From Lutibacter citreus (GTDB lineage: Bacteria > Bacteroidota > Bacteroidia > Flavobacteriales > Flavobacteriaceae), in the NCBI RefSeq assembly GCF_003260195.1, contig NZ_QEIH01000003.1, forward strand, positions 372,001 to 436,000: DNA of 64,000 nucleotides. Direction: 5' to 3'. Each line of letters opens with the position of its first letter. Position 1 is the stretch's first letter. The notes below the pieces were generated by a model. That model was not told the origin of the DNA. It did not search any database and was given only the letters and a program-made list of their open reading frames with translations. The position numbers and the translations under genes were made by a program. Positions 31,809-39,915 of the stretch are shown piece by piece.

Positions 31809-32264
31809 ATGGATAATTACAAAAAAGAAGTATCAGAACAATTAAACGGATTACTAAAAAAAAATAATGACGCAGAAAAAGGTTATAGAACAGCTGCAGA
31901 AAATGCAACTAGTGAAAACTTAAAGGCCTATTTTAATAAAAAAGCAAACGATAGAAAAGTTTTTGGTAAACAATTAGCAGCAGAAATTGCCACTTTTGGT
32001 TATGTGCCAGAAGAAAGTGGTAGTTTTAAAGGAAAAGCACATAGAGCGTGGATGAATGCGAAAGCATTTGTTTTACCAGACAATGATGAAGCAATGTTAG
32101 AGGAAGCTATTAAAGGTGAAAAAGCATCTTTAGAAGAGTATAATGAAATTCTTATTTATTCTAATTTACATTTTCCAAAATCAACAACAAAAATTTTAAA
32201 AATCCAAAGAGACACTATTTTTAATGATAAAAATGTTATTAAAGCATTGGAATTAATTAAATAA
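31809..32264 (+). CDS. PA2169/DUF2383 family four-helix-bundle protein
   Basis: A 151-residue, all-helical protein with the ferritin-like DUF2383 pattern: a first helix ending NNDAEKGYRTAAEN, a second with LKAYFNKKANDRKVFGKQLA, GSFKGKAHRAWMNAK, and a final pair starting MLEEAIKGEKASLEEYNEIL. Glu and His residues occur in ferritin-like positions, but metal binding is unproven. Such genes accompany stress loci with Dps and BON proteins. Its transcript ends at a terminator. Confidence 0.85.
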   Translation: MDNYKKEVSEQLNGLLKKNNDAEKGYRTAAENATSENLKAYFNKKANDRKVFGKQLAAEIATFGYVPEESGSFKGKAHRAWMNAKAFVLPDNDEAMLEEAIKGEKASLEEYNEILIYSNLHFPKSTTKILKIQRDTIFNDKNVIKALELIK

Positions 32265-32287
32265 TCCAATTGGAGTTTATTATATAA

Positions 32288-32322
32288 AAACCTAAATTAT
32301 AAACTTGATTTAGGTTTTTTTA
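32288..32322 (+). terminator. Terminator after the DUF2383 gene
   Basis: AAACCTAAAT (32288-32297) pairs with ATTTAGGTTT (32308-32317), followed by Ts. Confidence 0.75.
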
Positions 32323-32400
32323 TGTGGATTACTATAGATAAAAGGAGGGAAGTATCAAGTTTTTTTAAAAAATAATTGCAGTATATTTAATTAATGGCAC

Positions 32401-32408
32401 TATCTTTG
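32401..32408 (+). promoter_or_regulatory. -7 element of the cold-shock gene
   Basis: TATCTTTG is a perfect TAnnTTTG, with a TTG some 22 bases upstream (in aattgcag). It gives a leader of about 30 bases, short for a cold-shock mRNA. It carries neither regulon motif. Confidence 0.55.
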
Positions 32409-32445
32409 TTATCTAGTAATTATTAATAAATTAAATTACATTAAA

Positions 32446-32637
32446 ATGAGTAAAGGAACAGTAAAATTTTTCAACGAGACAAAAGGATTTGGATTCATCA
32501 CAGAAGAAGGTGTTGATAAAGATCATTTCGTTCACATTTCAGGATTAATCGACGAAATTAGAGAAGGTGACGAAGTTGAATTCGATTTACAAGAAGGAAA
32601 CAAAGGATTAAACGCAGTAAACGTAAAAGTTATCTAA
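32446..32637 (+). CDS. cspA: Cold-shock domain protein
   Basis: A 63-residue single cold-shock domain with both RNA-binding motifs: KGFGFIT (RNP1) and DHFVHISGL (RNP2), followed by EGDEVEFDLQEGNKGLNAVNV. It is an RNA chaperone or antiterminator. It differs from its neighbours in using more C-rich codons, as expected for a highly expressed gene. It is monocistronic with its own promoter and a strong terminator. Confidence 0.95.
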   Translation: MSKGTVKFFNETKGFGFITEEGVDKDHFVHISGLIDEIREGDEVEFDLQEGNKGLNAVNVKVI

Positions 32638-32660
32638 TAACATCCATATATTTTCAAAGA

Positions 32661-32690
32661 AAAGCCCATCTCCTAGAGATGGGCTTTTTT
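32661..32690 (+). terminator. Strong terminator after the cold-shock gene
   Basis: AAAGCCCATCTC (32661-32672) pairs perfectly with GAGATGGGCTTT (32676-32687) around a three-base loop, then Ts. Confidence 0.9.
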
Positions 32691-32726
32691 ATTAAAGAAT
32701 AATTAACTAAAAGTAATATGTACATT

Positions 32727-33023
32727 TTAAAAGCCACTAAATGAAAAATCAGAACAAAACACAGGCAATATAAAAAACGTAAACAAGAAGAATAAAACAG
32801 CCCATATAATCCCCATAACAATAGGGTATCCAATAATGTCGCCTTTAATATTTGGTTTTAATGAATGCGCCAATAAACCGTGAATTCCAGCACTAAATAG
32901 TAAAAAAATAAGACTTGTAATAACAAGTAAAAATGTTGTAGAATGTGTTTCTTTAAACATAAAAAGATACCATCCTAATAACATAGAAATTATTATTAAT
33001 ATTAAATATATTCTTCTAGCCAT
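32727..33023 (-). CDS. Three-helix membrane protein of unknown function
   Basis: A 98-residue protein with three membrane helices (about 4-22, 29-51 and 66-90) and a single His in the second (GIHGLLAH). No family recognised. It lies 17 bases after the UspA gene on the same strand, so it is probably read from the Crp/Fnr-type promoter upstream of that gene. Resemblance to cytochrome-related small subunits is too slight to use. Confidence 0.65.
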   Translation of the reverse strand: MARRIYLILIIISMLLGWYLFMFKETHSTTFLLVITSLIFLLFSAGIHGLLAHSLKPNIKGDIIGYPIVMGIIWAVLFFLFTFFILPVFCSDFSFSGF

Positions 33024-33040
33024 TGTTTTAATTTTTATGA

Positions 33041-33916
33041 TTAATAAAATTTTAAAAAGTGTAACAATCCAAAATTATTTTCATTAAAACTTATTAATGG
33101 TACTTTGCCATAGAGTTCCATTTTTTTAACTAAATCTTGATGAAATAAATTATTAAAAAAACCACTCTTTTCTCTTTCTAGCATTATTACCATATCTGCA
33201 TTTACATCACCTAAATAAACCCTAAGAGAATCAAAAATATCTTCAGAGTACAATACCTTAAAGCCTATTTTATCATAGGATATGCTGTTTTTAAGAGTGT
33301 CTTCAAATAAATTCATTTGTATTTCTCCTCCAAATTCATTTTTTTTAGAAATATGAACCACTTCTATTTTGGCATCAAATGCTTTTGCTATTCCGGAAAG
33401 TTTTTCAATAACTTCAACATCTTCTTTTAGGTCAAAATCGGTTGCGTAAACAATGGTTTTAATTTCGTTATAATAAGTATCTTCAGGAATTGCTAAAACC
33501 AAACAATGAGATTTGTCAATTAATTGTCTGGAGGTGTTTCCAAGAATAAGATCTTTTAAAAAGCTTTTTCCTTTCATTCCTACAACAATCATGAATGCAT
33601 TAATATCATCTGCTTTGTCAATAATTCCATTAACTACTGATGTGTTTTCAATAACTTCAGTACTCACATTTTTTGAGTTTAATTCATCTCCTAAATGAAG
33701 TTTACAAAACTTATTAAGTTTTAATTGTTCTTGTTTAAAAGCTTCTCCTTCAAGATTAGGGTTAGATTCTTTAACTTCTGTTTCTAAAATTGTAGGGTAA
33801 TCAAACACATGAGTAATCAAAAGAGATGCATTTAGTTTATCACTTATTGCAAATGCGTATTTTAAAGCTGTAATTGCATTTTTAGAATAATCGGTAGCAC
33901 ATAGAATTCTTTTCAT
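33041..33916 (-). CDS. Tandem universal stress protein (UspA family)
   Basis: A 291-residue protein with two UspA domains (about 1-145 and 147-280). The first starts KRILCATDYSKNAITALKYA and keeps the ATP-binding-type loop VGMKGKSFLKDLILGNTSRQ (GxxG-x(9)-G-(S/T) pattern). The second starts TIVYATDFDLKEDVE and ends PLISFNE. Such proteins act in the cytoplasm in starvation, redox and low-oxygen responses. It has a perfect -7 element at the regulon spacing from a Crp/Fnr-type site and is co-transcribed with a small membrane protein. Confidence 0.9.
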   Translation of the reverse strand: MKRILCATDYSKNAITALKYAFAISDKLNASLLITHVFDYPTILETEVKESNPNLEGEAFKQEQLKLNKFCKLHLGDELNSKNVSTEVIENTSVVNGIIDKADDINAFMIVVGMKGKSFLKDLILGNTSRQLIDKSHCLVLAIPEDTYYNEIKTIVYATDFDLKEDVEVIEKLSGIAKAFDAKIEVVHISKKNEFGGEIQMNLFEDTLKNSISYDKIGFKVLYSEDIFDSLRVYLGDVNADMVIMLEREKSGFFNNLFHQDLVKKMELYGKVPLISFNENNFGLLHFLKFY

Positions 33917-33943
33917 TTTTATGTATATTATTTACCATTTAAT

Positions 33944-33986
33944 CAAAGTTATTATTATAAAACAAGCAATTAAATGACCATAGTCA
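33944..33986 (-). promoter_or_regulatory. Crp/Fnr-type site plus perfect -7 element before uspA
   Basis: The dyad at 33975-33986 (plus strand TGACCATAGTCA) is centred 29.5 bp from TAACTTTG on the minus strand (33951-33944), a perfect TAnnTTTG. Confidence 0.75.
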
Positions 33987-34402
33987 TAACAATTAGAAAG
34001 TGTATTTTTTTTAAACTGATCTTAATCATTTTATACCTTATAAAATTGATTTATATACAATTCTCACCTTATTAAACAAATAAATATTTTGTTTAGTTTC
34101 GATAATTAAGGATTAGTTTAAATTTCTTTTATAAGACAATATAGAAGGGGAGTTTAACTAAATTGACATTTTTAAAAAATTAAAAAAATAGAAATATTTA
34201 CAATAGTTAGGGTATTAAAAAACTAACTGTCATTAGTTTAAGTGTTATATATTTATTACATTACAAATAACATTTAGGTTTTTTTCTTCATAATAATAAA
34301 ACCTAGTATAAAAACTAAGTAGATTATTACTCCGAGTTTACAGTAGTTAATATTTTTTTGAACAAGCCATATTGCACTAATCACTACAAACTAACCGCCA
34401 TT
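33987..34402. other. Intergenic region with a weak Crp/Fnr-like site
   Basis: A TGATCTTAATCA at 34017-34028 fits TGAY-N4-RTCA, but there is no good -7 element at the regulon spacing on either strand (34052-34059 is TATATACA). It may be an orphan or accessory site. The rest of the region is AT-rich with no further structure visible. The 34358 ATG is in frame with the next gene but 34403 is the better start. Confidence 0.4.
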
Positions 34403-36133
34403 ATGAAATTAAAATCAAACATTATTTTATTTGGAATAATTATTATTGGTACAGCTCTTTTAACAATAAAATTTACTGCTAATAAAAATGAAAAACCCAT
34501 TTCAAAAGTAGCTATGAATGTTATAAAATGTACTCCTCAAAAGTATTTATTGGATTATATAGATTCAACAAAACAAATTTCACCTCTTTTTAAAAATTTA
34601 GGTAATCTACATTTTTCTGTTACTGCTAATTTAGAACGATCACAAGCATTTTTTGATCAAGGATTAAAACTATCATACGCTTTTAATCATGCAGAAGCAC
34701 ATCGTTCTTTTGTGGAAGCTTCAAGATTAGATTCTAATTTGGCAATGGCATATTGGGGACAAGCTTTTGCTTTAGGTCCAAATATTAATGATCCTTTTCC
34801 AACTGAAGAACGAAAAATTGAAATAAATAAAGCGCTATTACAAGCCCAACAATTAGCTTCAAAAGCAAGTTTAAAAGAACAAGCGCTTATAGAAGCCTTG
34901 TCTAAAAGATATAGTAATGATTTAACAAAAGATGTTGCAGAATTAAACATGGCTTATATGCAAGCAATGACAAATGTTGTTGCTAGATTTCCTAAAGATG
35001 CAAATATTCAAATTTTATATGCAGCAGCTATTATGAATACTGTTCCTTGGAATTATTGGGATAAAAACGGAAATCCATCTCCAAATATAACCGAAGCGAA
35101 AAAGGCTTTAGAAACAGCTATGGAATTGAATCCCGAGAATCCAGGCGCACATCATTATTACATTCATATGGTAGAACTTCCTTACCCAGATTTAGGTGAG
35201 AAAAGTGCAGATAAATTGGGTTCTTTAATGCCCGGAGCAGGACATATTGTTCATATGCCTTCCCATATTTATATTAGAGTTGGTAGGTATTTAGATGCTG
35301 TAAAAGTGAATCAAGCTGCTATTTTAGCAGATGAAGATTATATTTCTCAATGCTATTCACAAGGATTGTATCCTTTAGCATATTACCCTCATAACATTCA
35401 TTTTTTATGGTCTGCATCTAGTTTGCTAGGTAATAGTGAATTGGCTATTAATGCAGCTAAAAAAACAGCTGAAAGAGTACCAATTGGAGAACTTTTAGAA
35501 TTGCCATTTTTACAAGATTTTGCTTCAACGCCTTTGTTGGCTTATACTAGATTTGGTAAATGGAATGAAATTTTAACAATACCAGCTCCAAAATCTGAAT
35601 TTAAACATCTAAACTTGATGAGACATTATGCCAGAGGTATTGCTTTTGTTAGAAAAGGAAATATTAAAGAGGCTCAAGAAGAATTAAATGCTATTGAAAC
35701 ACTTAAATCTGATCCAGAATTAGCAAACTTAATTGCTACACCAAACAATCCTTCATTAAGTGCCGCGAATATTGCTTTTGAAGTTGTTGCAGGAGAATTA
35801 GAAGCTCTGAAAGGAAATATTGAAAAAGCAATTAGTCACCTTAAAAAAGCTGTTGTTTTTGAAGATGCTCTAGTTTATACAGAACCTGCTGCTTGGCATA
35901 TTCCTACAAGACAAAATTTAGGCGCAGTATTACTAAGAGCTAAAAAATATGAATTAGCAGAAAAAATATTTAAAGAAGATTTAGAGGTTCTTCGCCAAAA
36001 CGGATGGTCTTTAATAGGTTTACATAAAAGTCTTAAAGCCCAAGGGAAACTAAAAGAAGCTAAATTAATTAAACAAGAATTTAATGTTGCCTGGGAACAT
36101 GCAGATATAGAAATAAACAATTCTGTATTATAA
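34403..36133 (+). CDS. Membrane-anchored TPR protein
   Basis: A 576-residue protein. Residues 4-22 are a signal anchor, and the rest is exported or periplasmic. TPR-like helical pairs begin at AFFDQGLKLSYAFNHAEAHR and SRLDSNLAMAYWGQAFALGP and recur to the C-terminus. A His-rich core, PGAHHYYIHMVE and GHIVHMPSHIYIRVGRY, is conserved in this TPR family and could bind metal. The family is of unknown function. The ATG at 34403 is preferred because it opens the signal anchor directly; the ATG at 34358 would add 15 unlikely residues. Confidence 0.8.
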   Translation: MKLKSNIILFGIIIIGTALLTIKFTANKNEKPISKVAMNVIKCTPQKYLLDYIDSTKQISPLFKNLGNLHFSVTANLERSQAFFDQGLKLSYAFNHAEAHRSFVEASRLDSNLAMAYWGQAFALGPNINDPFPTEERKIEINKALLQAQQLASKASLKEQALIEALSKRYSNDLTKDVAELNMAYMQAMTNVVARFPKDANIQILYAAAIMNTVPWNYWDKNGNPSPNITEAKKALETAMELNPENPGAHHYYIHMVELPYPDLGEKSADKLGSLMPGAGHIVHMPSHIYIRVGRYLDAVKVNQAAILADEDYISQCYSQGLYPLAYYPHNIHFLWSASSLLGNSELAINAAKKTAERVPIGELLELPFLQDFASTPLLAYTRFGKWNEILTIPAPKSEFKHLNLMRHYARGIAFVRKGNIKEAQEELNAIETLKSDPELANLIATPNNPSLSAANIAFEVVAGELEALKGNIEKAISHLKKAVVFEDALVYTEPAAWHIPTRQNLGAVLLRAKKYELAEKIFKEDLEVLRQNGWSLIGLHKSLKAQGKLKEAKLIKQEFNVAWEHADIEINNSVL

Positions 36134-36189
36134 CTTGTCTTTTACAAAACAAAATAGGAGAGAGGAATAAAAGAAGGGAAAGTTATTAT

Positions 36190-36840
36190 TTATATGTCAA
36201 TTTTTAAATAATCAATAACATCTAACATTGAAGAAAAAATATTATTGGCTAAAGAAAATCTTAAATCTGTTTTATCGTAAGGAATTACTAAAGTGTGCAT
36301 TGTGGCTGCTTTTGCAGCAATTAAACCAGTAATGCTATCTTCAAGAACCAGACAACTTGCAGCATTAACTCCTAATTTTTCAGCAACTTTTAAATAGATT
36401 GCAGGATGTGGTTTTCCATATGCTTCATTATCTGCACTGCAAACAACTTTAAAATAATTAGCAATAGAAAGTCGGTTAAAAACGGCATTAATTATTGGTA
36501 AGCTAGATGAAGTTGCTAAAGCAATATTAAAATTATTTTTTGTAAGAAAAGTTAAAAGTTCATATAAACCTTTTTTAGCCTCTCCTTTTGTGTTTATTAA
36601 ATTAACAACTGCAGTAATAATAGCTGTTTCAAGTATTTTTGGGTTTATAGTTAATTTATGTAATTGACACCATATTAAAGCTACATCATCTATCCTTTTA
36701 CCCATTGTATATTTAATACAATCCTCTTCAGAAATGGTAATATTGTAAGTAGAGAGTATTTCAATTTGAGCTTGTCTCCAAAATGGTTCAGAGTCAATAA
36801 TAACTCCATCCATATCAAATATAAATGTATTTTTTTTCAT
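36190..36840 (-). CDS. HAD-family sugar phosphatase (HxpB/YniC-like)
   Basis: A 216-residue HAD hydrolase. The nucleophile motif FDMDGVIIDSE starts at residue 8, with the cap region SEPFWRQAQIEI and MGKRIDDVALIW, a Thr/Ser motif ATSSS, the Lys in GKPHPAIYLK and the Asp pair in VLEDSITGL. The SEPxWxxAE and G-x-RIDxVxxLW features are those of hexitol-phosphatase B/2-deoxyglucose-6-phosphatase enzymes. It dephosphorylates sugar phosphates in the cytoplasm; the substrate is not proven. It precedes the ThiE-like gene with a 62-base gap (same strand). Confidence 0.85.
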   Translation of the reverse strand: MKKNTFIFDMDGVIIDSEPFWRQAQIEILSTYNITISEEDCIKYTMGKRIDDVALIWCQLHKLTINPKILETAIITAVVNLINTKGEAKKGLYELLTFLTKNNFNIALATSSSLPIINAVFNRLSIANYFKVVCSADNEAYGKPHPAIYLKVAEKLGVNAASCLVLEDSITGLIAAKAATMHTLVIPYDKTDLRFSLANNIFSSMLDVIDYLKIDI

Positions 36841-36902
36841 GTTTAAATATTAAAAAGGAGGTGTAAATTTTTATATTTTACTTTTTTAAATAAGTACAAA
36901 TT

Positions 36903-37547
36903 CTATTCAAATGTATAACGTTGCTCTTCTGTTGAAGAAGCTTTTAATAATTGATGAAATTTACTTATAGAATTAAAATCTTGAGTAATTTCATTAGATA
37001 CCGCAATTCCAGAAATACCCGTTTTTAATATCTCCGTAACGTCTTTTGTAGTAATTCCACCAAACCCAATAATTGGTGTTTTGGTTTTTAAGACATCAAT
37101 AATTGCTGCAAAACCATTTAAACCTAAAACCTCACTTAAATTTTCTTTAGTTGTTGAATAATTAAAAGGACCTAAACTAATATAATCTATTTCTTTACTA
37201 ATTAATGTTTCGCAATCTTGTAAGGTATTTGCGGTTCCACCAATCATTTGCCAAGTGTATAAATGTTGTCTAACTATAGTAGGACAGGTATCTGTTTTTG
37301 CTAAATGAACACCATCTGCTTTAATTTCTTTTGCTATTTTATAATAAGCGTTTAAAATTAATCTTGTTTGAAAATGAGCAGTAATCTCTTTTGCTTCATT
37401 AGCAAATTTCAAATACTTTTTTTCTGAAATATTTTTTAAACCTATTTGCACTAATTCTACACCAGATGAACATGCTTTTTGTATATTTTCTAAATGCTCT
37501 TTTTTAGAACTTCCTTGAGATATATAATGTAATTTAGGAATCATCAT
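36903..37547 (-). CDS. Thiamine phosphate synthase-like protein (ThiE/TenI)
   Basis: A 214-residue TIM-barrel protein of the ThiE/TenI superfamily: GVELVQIGLKN near the N-terminus, LILNAYYKIAKEIKADGVHL, CPTIVRQHL and a closing IIGFGGITTKDVTEILKTG followed by GIAVSNEI. ThiE has QxRxK and DxxHxGQxD; here the corresponding positions are QIGLKN and DGVHLAKTD, so some pyrophosphate-binding residues differ. Isolated from thi genes, so it may be a TenI-type paralogue. The start could also be the second Met at 37544. Confidence 0.75.
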   Translation of the reverse strand: MMIPKLHYISQGSSKKEHLENIQKACSSGVELVQIGLKNISEKKYLKFANEAKEITAHFQTRLILNAYYKIAKEIKADGVHLAKTDTCPTIVRQHLYTWQMIGGTANTLQDCETLISKEIDYISLGPFNYSTTKENLSEVLGLNGFAAIIDVLKTKTPIIGFGGITTKDVTEILKTGISGIAVSNEITQDFNSISKFHQLLKASSTEEQRYTFE

Positions 37548-37607
37548 AATGTCTTAATTTTTTTTTGAAGTATTATTGTTGTAAGGAAGTGTAAATTATT
37601 ATTTTTT

Positions 37608-38219
37608 CTAAATAGAAACAGTTTTTGGATGTTTCATAAAATAGGATTCTAAGCGTTTTAAAATTGGTTGCATTTTTTCAGAGTATATTACAAACTGACA
37701 TTTAGTTATACCTTGAGTAATTGCCATAGTTGCAGTATATGCAGATCTTTGAGATAAAAACTCAGCATCGTCTATATTAAAAATCTTTAACTGAGAAGTA
37801 TTTACACCATTTAATAAAAACAACTTATTCATATTTTTAGGTGTAGAAATAAGGATGTCCTGACCTTCAAATATTTCTGATTTTTGCACATCAATATGTA
37901 ACTTTTCATCACATAAATAAACGCGTAATGAATTATATCTGGTATATTTTATAAAGGTTTCATATAATTCTAACGCACTATCTTTATCTTCTACTAAAAT
38001 AATAGCTCTTGGAGCTGTTCCAACGGCCTCGCATTTTAATTTTTGTAAGGTAGTAAGTAAAAGTGTGGTTGTTTTACCACTATTTTTTGGAGCTGTACAA
38101 TATATATTTGCACCACTTTTTATTATAGGAATACTTGCGCTTTGAAAAGGAGTAGGAGTACTTATTTCTAGAGTTTCTAGTATTTCTTTTATATAGGAGT
38201 GTAATTTTTTAAAAGGCAT
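37608..38219 (-). CDS. Half DEAD-box helicase (RecA1 domain only)
   Basis: A 203-residue protein that aligns with the first RecA-like domain of DEAD-box RNA helicases only. The Q motif is PTPFQSASIP, motif I is CTAPKNSGKTTT (Walker A with Lys intact), Ia and Ib are degenerate (ILVEDKD, ILISTPKNM), and motif II is NIDDAEF in place of DEAD. Motif III (SAT) is not clear and the whole second domain (motifs IV-VI) is missing, so it cannot unwind RNA alone. The ATG at 38219 is chosen because the longer frame adds residues not part of the domain. It may be a regulator or decoy of a full helicase. Confidence 0.7.
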   Translation of the reverse strand: MPFKKLHSYIKEILETLEISTPTPFQSASIPIIKSGANIYCTAPKNSGKTTTLLLTTLQKLKCEAVGTAPRAIILVEDKDSALELYETFIKYTRYNSLRVYLCDEKLHIDVQKSEIFEGQDILISTPKNMNKLFLLNGVNTSQLKIFNIDDAEFLSQRSAYTATMAITQGITKCQFVIYSEKMQPILKRLESYFMKHPKTVSI

Positions 38220-38276
38220 AGGAATAAAGTGATGATTATTTAGCGTAAATTCATAATAATTACGGCAAATATACAA

Positions 38277-38830
38277 CTAAATTGACGTAATTTATTTTTT
38301 CTATGAAGGCTATTACTGAAAATTATTTTTTATAGTTCAATAATAAAAATTCAAGAAATAATAAAAAGTTAATTGTTGAATTTTAGTTTGAAGCTATATA
38401 AAGACATTTTAATTTTATTAAACAATAAACCTTTAAACATACCTCAAATTCCCTTTTTAATACTAATAAATTATGCACCTTTCAGCGTAAATTTGTTGTA
38501 ATATTTATAGAAAAAAACAATTTATAGAACATAAATAAAGTAATAATATTGTTTTTTAATATAATACGTTGATTATTAATGATAAAGTGATGGTGTAAAA
38601 TATTCTACAAGTGTAATTCCAATAATGTAAAAACGTTATAACCTGTTAAATATATTGAAGTAAAACAAAAGGGGGAAATTGTAATGTTTTGAATAAAAAA
38701 ACGACTTTTAATTATGTAGCTTTTTTATGTAAGTCTCTATTGAATTTTAAATATTATCATTATAAAACCAACGTAAAAAATCTTTTATTTTAACAGTTCT
38801 GTTCCATTTTTAAAAATGACATCATAAATT
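38277..38830. other. Intergenic region with no gene seen
   Basis: A 554-base AT-rich stretch between divergent genes. I find no open frame of note, no convincing hairpin and neither regulon motif. The promoter of the gene at 38831 is presumably in the last 100 bases but no clear TAnnTTTG stands out. Confidence 0.4.
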
Positions 38831-39835
38831 ATGAAAACTCAACATACATCTTATTCCATTTTAGATCTAGCTTTAGTTTCTAAAGATCATACACTAAAAC
38901 AAACCTTTAATAACGCTCTAGAATTAGCGCAACAAGCCGAAGCATTTGGTTATACACGTTATTGGTTGGCAGAACACCATAATTCACCTAACATTGGGAG
39001 TAGTGCAACCTCAATATTAATAGGTTATGTTGCCGAAGGTACAAACACGCTTCGTATTGGTTCTGGAGGTATTATGTTGCCAAATCATTCTCCATTAATT
39101 ATTGCTGAACAATTTGGAACATTAGCATCTTTATATCCAAATAGAATTGATTTGGGTTTGGGTAGAGCACCAGGAACCGATAGAGAAACCGCGCAAGCAA
39201 TTCGCTCTGATTTTATGCAAGCAGCTCAATCTTTTCCAAATGAATTGGAAAAAATAGAGACATATTTTTCAAAAGAAAATGCAAATTCTAAAGTACGTGC
39301 TACTGTAGCCGAAGGAATTGAAGTTCCTATTTATATATTGGGATCCAGTACAGATAGTGCGCATTTGGCAGCAAAAAAAGGATTGCCTTACGCATTTGCT
39401 AGCCACTTTGCAACAACTCATTTATGGCAAGCTATAGATATTTATCGTAAAGAGTTTAAACCTTCTAGCCATTTAAAAAAACCTTATGTGATGGCTGGGG
39501 TAAATATTATTGTTGCAGATACTGACGAAGAGGCTGAACGTTTGTCAACATCTTTAATCCGTATGATTGTTGGAATATTTACAGGGAAACGAGATTTTGT
39601 ACAACCACCAACAGCTATGACTAATGAGTTTAAAGAAGTACTACAAAACCCTCAGGTTCACCAAATGTTAAAGTATTCTTTTATAGGTAGTAAGGTAACA
39701 GTTAAAGCTCAAATAAAAGAGTTTATGGAGCAAACTAAAGCTGATGAACTTATTGCCGTTACTAATATTTATGCCATAAAAGATAGAATACGATCTTATA
39801 AATTATTTGCAGAAATTATGAAAGAGTTGAGTTAA
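38831..39835 (+). CDS. LLM-class flavin-dependent oxidoreductase (luciferase-like)
   Basis: A 334-residue bacterial luciferase-like TIM barrel. It opens with YSILDLALVSKDHTLKQTFN and RYWLAEHHNSPNIGSSATSI, then LRIGSGGIMLPNHSPLIIAE and RIDLGLGRAPGTD, the blocks of the YhbW-type LLM oxidoreductase family. It needs reduced FMN supplied by a separate reductase; the substrate is unknown. It is monocistronic and followed by a bidirectional terminator. Confidence 0.92.
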   Translation: MKTQHTSYSILDLALVSKDHTLKQTFNNALELAQQAEAFGYTRYWLAEHHNSPNIGSSATSILIGYVAEGTNTLRIGSGGIMLPNHSPLIIAEQFGTLASLYPNRIDLGLGRAPGTDRETAQAIRSDFMQAAQSFPNELEKIETYFSKENANSKVRATVAEGIEVPIYILGSSTDSAHLAAKKGLPYAFASHFATTHLWQAIDIYRKEFKPSSHLKKPYVMAGVNIIVADTDEEAERLSTSLIRMIVGIFTGKRDFVQPPTAMTNEFKEVLQNPQVHQMLKYSFIGSKVTVKAQIKEFMEQTKADELIAVTNIYAIKDRIRSYKLFAEIMKELS

Positions 39836-39855
39836 AACATAGTAACAGTATATAC

Positions 39856-39899
39856 AAAAAAGAGACGATTATAGTAAAATTATAAACGTCTCTTTTTTT
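39856..39899. terminator. Bidirectional terminator
   Basis: AAAAAAGAGACG (39856-39867) pairs with CGTCTCTTTTTT (39887-39898), with further pairing of TATA and TTATA inside. It ends both the LLM oxidoreductase and the convergent efflux operon. Confidence 0.85.
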
Positions 39900-39915
39900 A
39901 TAAAACCTTTTTTTA

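Noticed and set aside
34017..34028. TGATCTTAATCA as a tenth regulon promoter
   Set aside because: The dyad fits, but no TAnnTTTG-like element lies at the regulon spacing on either strand and the next gene is almost 400 bases away. Left as a weak feature only.
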